Assembly: GCA_017466455.1 (NCBI GenBank)
Contig: JAFTUD010000014.1
Span: forward strand, 1-31,688
DNA: 31,688 nt
Reading direction: 5' to 3'
DNA from: Clostridia bacterium
Lineage (GTDB): Bacteria; Bacillota_A; Clostridia; Oscillospirales; CAG-272
Shown here: positions 7,703 to 16,363 of the stretch, in pieces
Layout of the letters: every line of letters begins with the position of its first letter
Numbering within the stretch: position 1 is the stretch's first letter
The notes under the pieces: model-generated
What the model saw: only the letters and a program-made list of their open reading frames with translations
What the model was told of the DNA's origin: nothing
Database searches by the model: none
Position numbers and translations under genes: made by a program

Positions 7703-10162
7703 ATGAAAAAGAGAATTTTAATGTTGACTCTTATGCTTGCTCTCTTTGTTTGCCTTTTTGCAATTTCAGTAAGTGCTGAAACTGCATTAAAGCCACAGGA
7801 TAACAACGCATATGGAGAGCTTTCGTTCTTTGATGAAAGCATTTCAGTTGGTAGAACCAACACAAAGTATGGCTTCACCCCATACATTGACGCAGAGGGA
7901 ACAACCTATGCAAGAGTGGTAGTTGGTGATGGAACAACCTTCTACACCTTCCCAACCGCCTATATTCTCTCTGAAGGAACGATTTACGGCGAGGGACAAA
8001 TAAATAACTATTGTCAAGAAATCAAAAGCCTCAATGCCGCAATGGAAACTGCAACAGGAACAAATCCAAACTGGACAGTTGACAATATTTACCGTATAGA
8101 GTTGCCTTATTCCGTTACACGCCTTAATGGTAGTTCCGATCAGGCGTTCCAAGGCTACGATAATGTTATCGAGATCCGTTTGCAACCAAACTCTCATGTT
8201 AAAGATCAAAACAAATCATTGATATTTTGGAAATGTTTTAATCTTGAAACAATTCACAACCTTGACACCTTTACATTTAGAAACGGTTGTTTGAGTGGTT
8301 CATTCCAAGAATGCAGGAGTTTGAAAAGTCTTACAATCGGATATTCTCCTGAAGTAACAACATTAGGCACTAACACCTTCAATGGTTGCACAAATCTTGA
8401 AAGTGTAAATTTGAGTGAAGCGTTTCCAAATTTACAGACTATTGGACAAGATGCGTTCAATAGTGCAGGAATTAAGTATATTTCAATTCCCGCAGCAGTT
8501 ACATCAATCGGTGTAAAAGCATTCTACAACTGCACAAATCTTCAATTTGTCGATTTCAACGACAACCCAAATACGATTAATGAAAGTTTAGATGCTTGGG
8601 GAATGTTCCAAAACTGTTCAAGTCTATGTGCAGTATCGTTCCCTGATAACTTTAAATACATTCCTAATAGAATGTTTGCAGGTTGCACCTCGCTAAAAGC
8701 GGTGCATTTGCCAAGCAACCTTGAAAGAATGGATACCAACAACTGGGGCGAAGACCCATTTAACGGCTGCCAGTATCTATATTTTGTTAATGATGATTTT
8801 GAAGTAGTTGATGAAAACGGAAACTTCTATACATCCGAAACCTTTGTTCAACCTACAAAACCCGATGTATACTATATGCCCAATACCCTTTCCGCACTTT
8901 GCACAAATAAGACAAGCGGAAAATGCTTTACAGGCTGTTATAATATGAACCCTGTTGTAGTATTTGGCACAAATATGGTTAAGACCACTGTTGGCGACGG
9001 TATCTTCTTCGAGTGCGGAAGCAATGGCACACTCGGTAGTGGCATTACAGTAGTATTCCTTGGTGATATGCAACAAATTTGTATCAACACAAACGGTAAT
9101 AGAGCAAAAGGAGTTAAATACATCTTCGCAAACGCAAATGATAAGAGTTTGGCTGATGTAAATATCATCAATAATACAACAAGCGGTTATAACCTAAACG
9201 ACAAAACAGAAGGCTTCTATTTCTGCAACGGTAATTGCCATTATCTATTGTATAATAGCGCTACAGGTAAGAATGTTCAATATAACGGAACATACAGTGA
9301 CTCCGTTTTGACAAAAATTACGGGAACAACCCATAGCGCCGATGTAAAAAATTCCGAGATCACCCCTGCAACCTGTATCAAAAACGCATACGGCACACTT
9401 AAATGCTTCTGTGGATACGAAATGGGCACACAGGAAATAGCAAACACCGCAACGGGAATCCACATTTTCGCTGATGACCACGATTGCACAACCTCGGATA
9501 AATGCACAGCTGACCCCGATTGCACCGAGGTAACAGTAATCCTCAGCCACGAGCTTTATGAAACTCTCGTATACGAAAGCTTCCTTGCAGGCGGAAAGTA
9601 TAACTACGGCTGCTCAAACGATGGATGTACTGTTATTGACATCGTTGATGAGGATGCAAAGGCTATATTTACAGCAGGTGAGGATAAGGGCTATTCAGCA
9701 AGCGAGTCGGGCACAGGAATTGCGTTCGGCGGATATACGATAAATATTGACGCCCTTAACGAATACAATAGAGTAAACGAGAACAACAAGCTCAATTTCG
9801 GTATTATAATCGTAAATCCAAACTATGTTGGAGATACTTTTATGAAGGACGGAAAGGCAAACGCTGAAAAGGGCTTCTTGCAGGTTGATATGAGCGATGC
9901 CGAGTATTCAAATATCCAAATTATGGTAAATGGCTTCACAGGTAATGCGGCAAATCTGTCCCTCGTAATCACACTTTACGCATATACCGATGTAAACGAT
10001 GTTGAATTTATTCAAAGCGAGGATACCCTCAGCGCAAGCGCAAAGGTAACAAAGACCGATGCAACACTCTATACAGTAACCCTTGACTCCGTAAAGGCAC
10101 AGGCAGGAACAGCAATTCCGGAGCTTCCCGAATATGTAGTTCCTTCTAAGGAGCAAGAATAA
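7703..10162 (+). CDS. Secreted BspA-like leucine-rich repeat protein
   Basis: 819 residues. A Sec signal peptide ends near ISVSA-ET (about residue 25). From about 140 to 400 it has BspA-type (LRR_5) repeats, seen as repeated F..C.(N/S)L..V.(L/F) units, for example FNGCTNLESVNL, FYNCTNLQFVDF and FAGCTSLKAVHL. A Cys-rich middle part (about 550-640; KCFCGYE, DHDCTTSDKC, DPDCTEV) leads into a beta-rich C-terminal domain. There is no LPxTG motif or obvious membrane anchor at the C-terminus. Such proteins are usually surface or secreted binding proteins. The ligand is unknown. It is a single gene with its own regulated-looking promoter and a terminator. Confidence 0.82.
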   Translation: MKKRILMLTLMLALFVCLFAISVSAETALKPQDNNAYGELSFFDESISVGRTNTKYGFTPYIDAEGTTYARVVVGDGTTFYTFPTAYILSEGTIYGEGQINNYCQEIKSLNAAMETATGTNPNWTVDNIYRIELPYSVTRLNGSSDQAFQGYDNVIEIRLQPNSHVKDQNKSLIFWKCFNLETIHNLDTFTFRNGCLSGSFQECRSLKSLTIGYSPEVTTLGTNTFNGCTNLESVNLSEAFPNLQTIGQDAFNSAGIKYISIPAAVTSIGVKAFYNCTNLQFVDFNDNPNTINESLDAWGMFQNCSSLCAVSFPDNFKYIPNRMFAGCTSLKAVHLPSNLERMDTNNWGEDPFNGCQYLYFVNDDFEVVDENGNFYTSETFVQPTKPDVYYMPNTLSALCTNKTSGKCFTGCYNMNPVVVFGTNMVKTTVGDGIFFECGSNGTLGSGITVVFLGDMQQICINTNGNRAKGVKYIFANANDKSLADVNIINNTTSGYNLNDKTEGFYFCNGNCHYLLYNSATGKNVQYNGTYSDSVLTKITGTTHSADVKNSEITPATCIKNAYGTLKCFCGYEMGTQEIANTATGIHIFADDHDCTTSDKCTADPDCTEVTVILSHELYETLVYESFLAGGKYNYGCSNDGCTVIDIVDEDAKAIFTAGEDKGYSASESGTGIAFGGYTINIDALNEYNRVNENNKLNFGIIIVNPNYVGDTFMKDGKANAEKGFLQVDMSDAEYSNIQIMVNGFTGNAANLSLVITLYAYTDVNDVEFIQSEDTLSASAKVTKTDATLYTVTLDSVKAQAGTAIPELPEYVVPSKEQE

Positions 10163-10173
10163 TAAAAACAAAA

Positions 10174-10202
10174 AAGGTTGTCTTGGGACAACCTTTTTTT
10201 GT
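10174..10202. terminator. Bidirectional terminator between the LRR gene and coaW
   Basis: AAAGGTTGTC (10174-10183) and GACAACCTTT (10188-10197) form a 10-bp stem with a TTGG loop. A/T runs on both sides give a T tail in each direction, serving the two convergent genes. Confidence 0.9.
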
Positions 10203-10209
10203 TTTTGAA

Positions 10210-11037
10210 TTAGTTCTTGTCAAAATAAGACATCGCAGCACCGATAACAGTAGAGAACTGCGCATTTTCGGGAATAACCATATTTACATCAAAATGCTTG
10301 TTAAACATCTCAACAACATCCTTTGCCTGCGACATCTGAGTAAGATTTCCCGTCAAAACAATATCCTTAATTCCATATTGACGCGAGGCAAATACCGCCA
10401 TCATTCCAACCGTCTCAAATACCATATTCACAAGACCGAGCGCAATGTCACTCTTTGACGCAATATCACTCACACGGCCAAAGTTAGAGGCAGTAAGCTC
10501 ACCCGAAAGCCCCGCATTTTTCTTTGAAAGATCGCTAACCTTAAGGTCAACCTGCGAAAGGTCGCCGGCGCTTGCAATCTCATCAATATGCGCAATCGTG
10601 TCAAGCCCAAGCATTTTCTTTGAAAGACCCATTAGCGTACCACCGCCAACGCCCGTACCGCCAAGATATACAGGCTTTTGACCCTCAACCGCATGCACAA
10701 GCGCAGTACCTGTTCCCATGCTGACAATAATAGCGTCCTTAAAGCCCGAAAGATAAAGACCGCCAAGACCGATACCGCGAAATTCGGGTGCCTTCTCGCA
10801 ATCAAGATTATAAATAGGCTTGCTTATAAAGGATGAGCCAACGCCGGTAATCATAACCTTCTCAATATCGTTAAGCTCAAGATTATTTTCCTCAGTAAAT
10901 TTTCCAAAAGCTCCGTAAATAGATGTCACAGGGTCATTTGCGGTTACACACATAGGCGCAATTAACCTCTTGTCCGAGTCAAAGCCAACAATCTTGGTCG
11001 TGCTTCCGCCTATATCAATTCCAATTACAACTCCCAT
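10210..11037 (-). CDS. coaW: Type II pantothenate kinase
   Basis: 275 residues of the ASKHA (actin-like ATPase) fold. The N-terminal phosphate loop is GIDIGGSTTKIVGFD, followed by VMITGVGSSF, the SMGTGTALVH phosphate-2 motif, and GGTGVGGGTLMGLSKKML. LTGNL near the C-terminus is the adenosine-site strand. This matches the type II pantothenate kinases (CoaW) of Gram-positive bacteria, which catalyse the first step of coenzyme A synthesis in the cytoplasm. These usually escape CoA feedback inhibition. It is monocistronic with a clear AAGGAGC ribosome binding site. A related BadF-type ATPase is a less likely alternative. Confidence 0.83.
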   Translation of the reverse strand: MGVVIGIDIGGSTTKIVGFDSDKRLIAPMCVTANDPVTSIYGAFGKFTEENNLELNDIEKVMITGVGSSFISKPIYNLDCEKAPEFRGIGLGGLYLSGFKDAIIVSMGTGTALVHAVEGQKPVYLGGTGVGGGTLMGLSKKMLGLDTIAHIDEIASAGDLSQVDLKVSDLSKKNAGLSGELTASNFGRVSDIASKSDIALGLVNMVFETVGMMAVFASRQYGIKDIVLTGNLTQMSQAKDVVEMFNKHFDVNMVIPENAQFSTVIGAAMSYFDKN

Positions 11038-11120
11038 AAAAAGCTCCTTTAAAGTCCTTGAATTTTTAATATTTTACCACAAATTGCCCAAAAAATCAAT
11101 ATATAACTAAAAAATATAAA

Positions 11121-11148
11121 AAGGATAGCCTGTAATAAAGCTATCCTT
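11121..11148 (-). terminator. Terminator of the ThuA-Gfo/Idh/MocA operon
   Basis: AAGGATAGC (11121-11129) and GCTATCCTT (11140-11148) form a 9-bp stem. On the minus strand it is followed by a T-rich tract and lies 18 bases past the oxidoreductase stop codon. Confidence 0.8.
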
Positions 11149-11165
11149 TAATTTAAAGCCATAAA

Positions 11166-12191
11166 TTAGTCAAGCGTGATTTCGTGACCCAACTCCGCCG
11201 ACTTGTAAAGCGCCTCAAGAATTTTAACCATATTTACACCCTGCTCAGGAGTAAAGTCAGGCTCGCATTTTCCATTAACAACATCAACAAAGTGGCGAAT
11301 ATTTTGCTCATGGTGAGGCGGGCAGTTATAGTCATCAATCATAGGATTGATATTCATACAAGAGCCATACTCCTCAGTGAAAATCTCAAATTTTCTATCA
11401 AGCCCCGACATTCTTGAGCCTGCCTTTTCACCGCGGAACTCAACAAACATCTGATCCCCGGGAATGTTGGACGCCCAAGAAAATTCAATTTGCAGGCACG
11501 CACCGTTGTCAAAGCGGATAAAGCCCATCGCAAGGTCCTCAACATCAGTCTTAGAGTAAGAGGTGTGCGCAAATTTTGAATAAGTAGAGCCACTTACCGT
11601 TACAGGCTTAGGATTGCCCATAAGATACATAGCAAGGTCAATCAAATGCACGCCAAGGTCAATAAGCGGTCCACCGCCGGATTGCTCCTTATCAGTAAAC
11701 CAACCGCCCCAGCCGGGGATACCGCGCCTTCTTATCCAACCGCATCTTCCTGCGTAAATCTCACCCATTTTTCCGTCAGCAATAAACTTTTGCAAAAACT
11801 TAGTAGTCGGACGGTAACGGTTGTTTCGTATAGCCATAAGGACCTTACCGCTTTTCTCGGCAGCGTCCTTCATTTTCTGCGCCTCACTTGCGTTTATCGC
11901 ATCAGGCTTTTCGGTAAGTACATTTATTCCATGCTCAAGCGCATAAATCGCCGCCACCGAATGGATTTTGTTAGGCGTGCAAATATCTACAATATCAAGA
12001 TTTTCGCTATCAATCATAGCGTGAAAATCCTCATAAAGAGTAGCGCTTGGATATCTTTCCTTCATTTGCTCAAGCCTTGCGGGATTTATATCGCAAATAG
12101 CAACAATTTCGCAGTCCTCAATCTTGTCAAATGCAGGCAAGTGACCGTTTTGACACATCTTACCCGCACCGATAATACCAACTCGTAACAT
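11166..12191 (-). CDS. Gfo/Idh/MocA-family NAD(P)-dependent oxidoreductase
   Basis: 341 residues, full length for the family. The Rossmann start is VGIIGAGKMCQNGHLPAF, followed by VDICTPNKIH, the signature LTEKPDAIN and the substrate-domain region GGGPLIDLGVHLIDL, in which Asp and His are the usual catalytic residues. Members oxidise or isomerise sugars and inositols. Its start codon overlaps the stop codon of the upstream ThuA-like gene by one base (TAATG), so the two are translationally coupled. That pairing is common in carbohydrate-degradation clusters. The exact sugar cannot be told from sequence. Confidence 0.87.
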   Translation of the reverse strand: MLRVGIIGAGKMCQNGHLPAFDKIEDCEIVAICDINPARLEQMKERYPSATLYEDFHAMIDSENLDIVDICTPNKIHSVAAIYALEHGINVLTEKPDAINASEAQKMKDAAEKSGKVLMAIRNNRYRPTTKFLQKFIADGKMGEIYAGRCGWIRRRGIPGWGGWFTDKEQSGGGPLIDLGVHLIDLAMYLMGNPKPVTVSGSTYSKFAHTSYSKTDVEDLAMGFIRFDNGACLQIEFSWASNIPGDQMFVEFRGEKAGSRMSGLDRKFEIFTEEYGSCMNINPMIDDYNCPPHHEQNIRHFVDVVNGKCEPDFTPEQGVNMVKILEALYKSAELGHEITLD

Positions 12192-12913
12192 TATTTCTCC
12201 TCAAGCCTTGCAATCCAAGGACATTCAAGCGCAGGAACTCTGTAAACAGGCTTTGCCCATCTTACAGCGTTTGTAATAATTCTTTGAATATTTTCGTTGT
12301 AGAAGGTAGGGAATGTTTCGTGTCCGGGCTGTAAATAGAACACCTTTCCGTTTTCTCTGTGCCAAATACAACCTGAACGGAATACCTCACCGCCATTGAA
12401 CCAGCCAACAAGAAGTAGCTTGTCAGGGTCAGGAATACCGAATGGCTCGGAGTATGTTTCCTCTGCCTCAAGCTCAAAAAATCTGTCGTTGATGCCTTCC
12501 ATAATAGGATGGTTGTGATCAATTACCCAAAGGCGCTCCTTGTCGTTGCTCTCTCTCCAACCGAGATTGCAGGTGGTTCCCATAAGAAGCTTAAATGGCT
12601 TTGAGTGGTGAGCAGAGTGAAGGAAGATAATTCCCATACCGCGAAGCACCGCTTCCTTAACCTTGATAGCAATCTCATCAGGCACCTCACCGTGCTTAAT
12701 GTGACCCCACCAAAGCATAACATCGGTGTTTTCAAGAAGCTCATCGGTAATTCCGCAGTTTTCATCATCAAGAGTAGCGGTTGTTACCTCAATGTCCTCA
12801 TTCTTGCCGAGAAAATCAGCAATAGCACCGTGAATACCCTTCGGATAAACTGAGCTTACCTTTTCATCAAGCTTCTCGTGTGCGTATTCATTCCATACAA
12901 CAACTCTAATCAT
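12191..12913 (-). CDS. ThuA-like (trehalose-utilisation) protein
   Basis: 240 residues with the glutamine-amidotransferase-like fold of ThuA. MIRVVVWNEYAHEK opens the domain, with VMLWWGHIKHGEVPDE, GMGIIFLHSAHHSKPFK and FYLQPGHETFPTFYN as further conserved blocks. ThuA proteins act in disaccharide use, with a proposed role in forming or handling 3-keto sugars together with a Gfo/Idh/MocA dehydrogenase. That partner is the next gene and overlaps it by one base. The promoter and palindrome upstream suggest control by a sugar-responsive repressor. Confidence 0.85.
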   Translation of the reverse strand: MIRVVVWNEYAHEKLDEKVSSVYPKGIHGAIADFLGKNEDIEVTTATLDDENCGITDELLENTDVMLWWGHIKHGEVPDEIAIKVKEAVLRGMGIIFLHSAHHSKPFKLLMGTTCNLGWRESNDKERLWVIDHNHPIMEGINDRFFELEAEETYSEPFGIPDPDKLLLVGWFNGGEVFRSGCIWHRENGKVFYLQPGHETFPTFYNENIQRIITNAVRWAKPVYRVPALECPWIARLEEK

Positions 12914-12953
12914 AGTAAAATCCTTTCATATATAACAAAAATTTGTCAATTAG

Positions 12954-12982
12954 AGTATATCATATAAATATGATAAATTCAA
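12954..12982 (-). promoter_or_regulatory. Promoter with embedded palindromic operator for the ThuA operon
   Basis: On the minus strand TTGAAT (12982-12977) and TATACT (12959-12954) are 17 bases apart. The spacer and -10 edge hold a near-perfect 18-bp palindrome, TATCATAT-AA-ATATGATA (12958-12975). A dimeric repressor bound there would block RNA polymerase. Confidence 0.55.
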
Positions 12983-13061
12983 GAGATTGCCTCAAAAATA
13001 TTGACTTTTTAACGCCGAAATGCTACCATATAATTAGTTAATCGTAAAAAGGAGAAACAAA

Positions 13062-13745
13062 ATGGTTAATCTCGGCAACGAATGGGACGAAATCTTGTCA
13101 AACGAGTTCCAAAAGGACTATTATAAAAGCATTCGTGCGTTTTTAAAGAGCGAGTATTTTACCCACACAATCTTTCCCCCAATGCACGACATCTTCAATG
13201 CCCTGAAGTATACATCATATAATGAAACTAAGGTCGTTATCTTAGGTCAAGACCCCTATCACGAGATAGGACAGGCGCACGGACTCTCCTTTTCGGTAAA
13301 AAAGGGAGTAAAAATTCCGCCCTCACTTGTAAATATTTATAAGGAACTAAATTCCGATATAGGAATGAAAATTCCAAACCATGGTGAACTCACCTCGTGG
13401 GCAAAGCAAGGAGTTCTGCTTCTGAATGCCACCCTAACCGTCCGAGAGGGAATGGCAAATAGCCATAAGGACATCGGCTGGGCAATCTTTACCGATGAGG
13501 TAATAAAAAAGCTTAACGAAAGCCCAAATCCAATAGTCTTTATTTTGTGGGGCGCAAACGCGCGTAGCAAAAAGAAATACATAACAAACAAAAACCACCT
13601 GATTATTGAAAGCGCGCACCCCTCACCGCTTTCCGCATATAACGGATTTTTCGGTAGCCGTCCCTTTTCAAGAGCAAACGAGTTTTTAAGGGCTCACGGA
13701 CTGTCGGAAATAAACTGGAATAGCGTAAACGAGGATAATAACTAA
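13062..13745 (+). CDS. ung: Uracil-DNA glycosylase, family 1
   Basis: 227 residues, normal family length. The water-activating loop is GQDPYH (62-67, catalytic Asp64), followed by GLSFSV, the LLNATLTV strand and the minor-groove intercalation loop [21 protein letters not shown]. It removes uracil from DNA to start base-excision repair in the cytoplasm. An AAGGAG ribosome binding site precedes the ATG, and a TATAAT lies at 13029-13034, though its -35 is poor. The TIM-barrel gene follows after 29 bases without a terminator, so the two may share a message despite unrelated functions. Confidence 0.95.
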   Translation: MVNLGNEWDEILSNEFQKDYYKSIRAFLKSEYFTHTIFPPMHDIFNALKYTSYNETKVVILGQDPYHEIGQAHGLSFSVKKGVKIPPSLVNIYKELNSDIGMKIPNHGELTSWAKQGVLLLNATLTVREGMANSHKDIGWAIFTDEVIKKLNESPNPIVFILWGANARSKKKYITNKNHLIIESAHPSPLSAYNGFFGSRPFSRANEFLRAHGLSEINWNSVNEDNN

Positions 13746-13774
13746 TTAAAAATCAATTAAAAGCGAGGATAATT

Positions 13775-14647
13775 ATGAAAACATCAACTGAAATTTGGTC
13801 AAGTGCAAGCGTAGTAGGCGAAGAAAAGGCGGTCGAACTCGTTGCAAAAGCGGGCTTTGATGCATGGGATTTTTCAATGTTTGAAATGGCTCGTATCGAT
13901 TGGAGCACATGGACACTTCTCGATAAACCTCATGCCCTAAACGGAAATGACTATGTAAAATTCGCAAAAACGCTTCGTAAAATAGGAGAGGATAACGGAA
14001 TTTACTGTAACCAATCCCACGCACCGTTTCCATCACTTGTTCCGGGAATGAAAACATTCCTTAAAAGAGCAATCGAATGCACCGCAATCGCAGGTGGTGA
14101 AATTTGTATTATCCACCCCGATAATAACCAAAATGCCGAGCAAAATGCCGAATTTTATATGGAACTTCTCCCATTCGCAAAAGAACATGGAGTAAAAATC
14201 GCAACCGAAAATATGTGGAACTGGAAAAAGGATGCCCCAACCGCTTGTTCTGCCGCATGCTCACATCACGATGACTTCGTAAAGCATATAAAGACAGTAA
14301 ATGACCCGTATTTTGTAGCCTGCCTTGATATAGGCCATGCGGAAATGGCAGGACTTGATACCACCGCCCCAACAATGATAAAAGCCCTTGGTAGCGCACT
14401 TCAAGCGCTCCATATCCACGATAATGATAAGCTCGGCGATAGCCACCAAATCCCATTTTCAATGAAAATAGACTGGAATAGCGTGGCAAAGGCACTTAAA
14501 GAGACAAATTATAAAGGACACCTAACCCTTGAGGCAGACCGCTATGTAGCCTCAACAGGCGCAAGCGATGAGCAAAGCACCTTAAAAGCACTAAAGGACC
14601 TGCATAACGCAGTTACAAGGCTTGATGACCTAATCAAAAATTCCTAA
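13775..14647 (+). CDS. Sugar phosphate isomerase/epimerase (xylose isomerase-like TIM barrel)
   Basis: 290 residues. The metal-binding residues of the AP-endonuclease-2/xylose-isomerase superfamily are visible: Glu in KIATENMW, Asp and His in ACLDIGHAEMAG, His in ALHIHDND and the final Glu in HLTLEADRY. Members isomerise or epimerise keto sugars or inositol derivatives. Its proximity to the ThuA/Gfo pair on the opposite strand suggests a shared sugar-use theme, but they are divergent and separated by ung. The ribosome binding site is GCGAGGAT. No terminator is obvious after it. Confidence 0.85.
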   Translation: MKTSTEIWSSASVVGEEKAVELVAKAGFDAWDFSMFEMARIDWSTWTLLDKPHALNGNDYVKFAKTLRKIGEDNGIYCNQSHAPFPSLVPGMKTFLKRAIECTAIAGGEICIIHPDNNQNAEQNAEFYMELLPFAKEHGVKIATENMWNWKKDAPTACSAACSHHDDFVKHIKTVNDPYFVACLDIGHAEMAGLDTTAPTMIKALGSALQALHIHDNDKLGDSHQIPFSMKIDWNSVAKALKETNYKGHLTLEADRYVASTGASDEQSTLKALKDLHNAVTRLDDLIKNS

Positions 14648-14672
14648 TTATAAATAATAATCAAGAATTTCA

Positions 14673-14701
14673 TTGACAAAAACAAAGTTATATGGTAAAA
14701 T
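14673..14701 (+). promoter_or_regulatory. Promoter of the small lipoprotein gene
   Basis: TTGACA (14673-14678), 17-base spacer, TAAAAT (14696-14701), ending 36 bases before the chosen ATG. Confidence 0.8.
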
Positions 14702-14737
14702 ATGACTGAACAAAAAACTTGAAGGAGATTGAACATC

Positions 14738-15130
14738 ATGAAAAAAGCAATATTATCAATAATCTTAATTTTGGTCGTGTGTATTAGCGTTACCGCTTGC
14801 GGATCAAAGACAATATATGAAAAGGTTATTTCATCACTTGAGGATGAAAAGTTTGATCAGGTATCTCATTACAGTGAGGCACAAGTAAATGAAATAGCTG
14901 AAAAGCTTCCAAATATAGGTATACAAATGGAAGGAAAGATAAAAAACATTGCTCATTTTACAGAGATAGGTGTTTCCAACGGAGAATGGATCTATGTGTA
15001 TGATTTTGAGCTGGAGCAGGATGCAATTGAGTTTTTGGAAAAATACGCTTCTAATTGGGAAAATTCAAGACAAGAGGGGACAGTTGTAATTTACGGTAAA
15101 TCAAGTCTAATAGAAAACATAGATATATAA
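14738..15130 (+). CDS. Small lipoprotein of unknown function
   Basis: 130 residues from the ATG at 14738. That start is preferred over an in-frame TTG nine bases upstream because AGGAGA at 14723-14728 is well spaced only for the ATG. The signal peptide ends in the lipobox SVTACGSK, so the mature protein is lipid-anchored outside the membrane. The remaining ~105 residues form an acidic alpha/beta domain (SSLEDEKFDQVSHYSEAQ, then WIYVYDFELEQDAIEFLEKY) that I do not recognise. The next gene, a membrane protein, follows after 27 bases and probably shares its message. Confidence 0.72.
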   Translation: MKKAILSIILILVVCISVTACGSKTIYEKVISSLEDEKFDQVSHYSEAQVNEIAEKLPNIGIQMEGKIKNIAHFTEIGVSNGEWIYVYDFELEQDAIEFLEKYASNWENSRQEGTVVIYGKSSLIENIDI

Positions 15131-15157
15131 TAGCTCAATAACAAGGGGGATGAGACT

Positions 15158-15577
15158 GTGTCGCCATATGAAATTCAAAGCCTTATTTTCATGATATTGG
15201 GATCGGTAGCGTTTTTAGGCTTTCTTAGTCTTGCTGTATTCGGTGTAGTGTTGCTCGTTAAAGGAGTGCTAACATCTAACGGATTGGGCATGAACAACAT
15301 AAAGAAAGAACAAACCTTAAGAACTAAGGTGATTAGCAAAAGGAGCAATTTATCAGCAGGCTTGATGACCTTCTATTACATTTCGTTTGAAGGTTTGTTT
15401 GAGTTTAAGGTATCAAGAAAAATATACAAGATTGCAAATGTATCGGATATAGTAAGCATAACCTACGAAGGAGAAAAACTTATAGAGCTTTTCGTGATTG
15501 AAAAATCAGGTGAGGTAAGCATTCCTAAAAATACAGCAACAGGTACTTTCTCTGATAAGGATATTAAAAAAGAATAA
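15158..15577 (+). CDS. Single-pass membrane protein with a DUF2500-like domain
   Basis: 139 residues from a GTG start, supported by AAGGGGGA eight bases upstream. One hydrophobic helix (about 10-35) is followed by a small beta-rich domain reading KVISKRSNLSAGLMTFYYIS, then FEFKVSRKIY, then VSITYEGEKLIELFV. This order (K-V-x-K-R, Y-Y-x-x-F, F-x-V-x-x-x-x-Y, G-x-x-x-x-x-x-Y/F) resembles DUF2500 proteins. Function is unknown. It is the last gene before a strong terminator and likely pairs with the lipoprotein upstream. Confidence 0.65.
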   Translation: MSPYEIQSLIFMILGSVAFLGFLSLAVFGVVLLVKGVLTSNGLGMNNIKKEQTLRTKVISKRSNLSAGLMTFYYISFEGLFEFKVSRKIYKIANVSDIVSITYEGEKLIELFVIEKSGEVSIPKNTATGTFSDKDIKKE

Positions 15578-15584
15578 ATAAAAA

Positions 15585-15621
15585 ACAAGAGTTAGAGAAA
15601 AATCTAACTCTTGTTTTTTTA
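15585..15621 (+). terminator. Rho-independent terminator
   Basis: ACAAGAGTTAGA (15585-15596) and TCTAACTCTTGT (15603-15614) form a perfect 12-bp stem followed by a T tail. Confidence 0.92.
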
Positions 15622-15655
15622 TATAACGATGTCACATTTTTACGACACCCGTTCA

Positions 15656-15684
15656 TTGACACGCCTTGCCCTTAGTGGTAAAAT
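15656..15684 (+). promoter_or_regulatory. Promoter of the two small-protein genes
   Basis: TTGACA (15656-15661), 17-base spacer, TAAAAT (15679-15684), 45 bases before the ATG at 15729. Confidence 0.82.
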
Positions 15685-15728
15685 AAAGACACAAAAGCGA
15701 CAAACCGAAACTCAAAAAGGAGAGAAAT

Positions 15729-15914
15729 ATGAAAGTAAAATATTTAGGCTACGGACAAAGCGAGTTTGAGATAGGTAGAATTTACGATGTTCTCACCATC
15801 GAGGACGGCTGGTATAGAATAATGAACGAAAATCACGATGAGGAGCTTTTCCCACCCAAGGCGTTTGAAATAATAGATGGTGCGGAAAGCAATGTAGTTC
15901 TCGTAATAGCATAA
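15729..15914 (+). CDS. Small SH3-like hypothetical protein
   Basis: 61 residues. The pattern VKYLGYGQSEFEIGRIYDVL then GWYRIMNE then EELFPPKAFEII looks like a compact beta-barrel of the SH3-like type seen in many short Firmicutes proteins. Function is unknown. It has a good AAGGAG ribosome binding site and a consensus promoter, so it is probably expressed. The stop codon overlaps the ribosome binding site region of the next small gene. Confidence 0.62.
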   Translation: MKVKYLGYGQSEFEIGRIYDVLTIEDGWYRIMNENHDEELFPPKAFEIIDGAESNVVLVIA

Positions 15915-15924
15915 GGAGATAAAA

Positions 15925-16077
15925 ATGATTAGACGACTTGAAAAAAGATGCGATGCCATCGTAAAAAGACTTATAAGAAAAAATCTTACCGATAGTGAGT
16001 ATGAAAAGGGAATAGAAGCCCTTCACGCTCTTGAATATAAAATATATAAATTGAAGCTAAAATCAAAAATTAAATAA
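15925..16077 (+). CDS. 50-residue basic helical protein
   Basis: An ATG at 15925 follows AAGGAGAT and opens a 50-codon frame, starting MIRRLEKRCDAIVKRLI and ending in KLKLKSKIK. It is predicted to be almost wholly helical and strongly basic, with a heptad-like spacing of Leu/Ile that could form a coiled coil. It sits 10 bases after the preceding small gene and before a strong terminator, so the two form one short operon. No function is recognised. Confidence 0.55.
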   Translation: MIRRLEKRCDAIVKRLIRKNLTDSEYEKGIEALHALEYKIYKLKLKSKIK

Positions 16078-16113
16078 TTTTTGATAGTCCATAATACCCC
16101 TTTCTTTATTTAC

Positions 16114-16152
16114 GCAAGCAGTCACCGCCACACGCGGTGACTGCTTGCTTTT
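16114..16152 (+). terminator. Strong Rho-independent terminator
   Basis: GCAAGCAGTCACCG (16114-16127) and CGGTGACTGCTTGC (16135-16148) form a perfect 14-bp stem with a 7-base loop, then TTTT. Confidence 0.9.
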
Positions 16153-16200
16153 ATGTTAGCTTGCTTTTCGTGCAATCAAAACCAACATTTCCTTTCTTGC

Positions 16201-16296
16201 TTTGACATTTCCCCACCAAGAAAAATGTCGCATTGTCAAACCGTGTCAAATCCTGCGACCGATTAGTGTTGAAATGGAAAAATTTTGCATTAAAAT
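16201..16296 (+). promoter_or_regulatory. Promoter and TGTCAAA boxes upstream of the C39-like gene
   Basis: TTGAAA (16269-16274) and TAAAAT (16291-16296), 16 bases apart, form a promoter. Upstream lie two direct TGTCAAA boxes exactly 10 bp apart (16234-16240, 16244-16250) and an inverted copy TTTGACA (16201-16207). These are candidate activator or repressor sites. Confidence 0.5.
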
Positions 16297-16363
16297 ATAT
16301 GTATACAAGCACTACATAAGAAAAAACGAAAGAAAAACGAATGTAAAGGAAAGGAAAACCAAA

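Noticed and set aside
14729..14737. TTG start for the small lipoprotein
   Set aside because: The ribosome binding site abuts it. The ATG nine bases later has correct spacing and begins the signal peptide.
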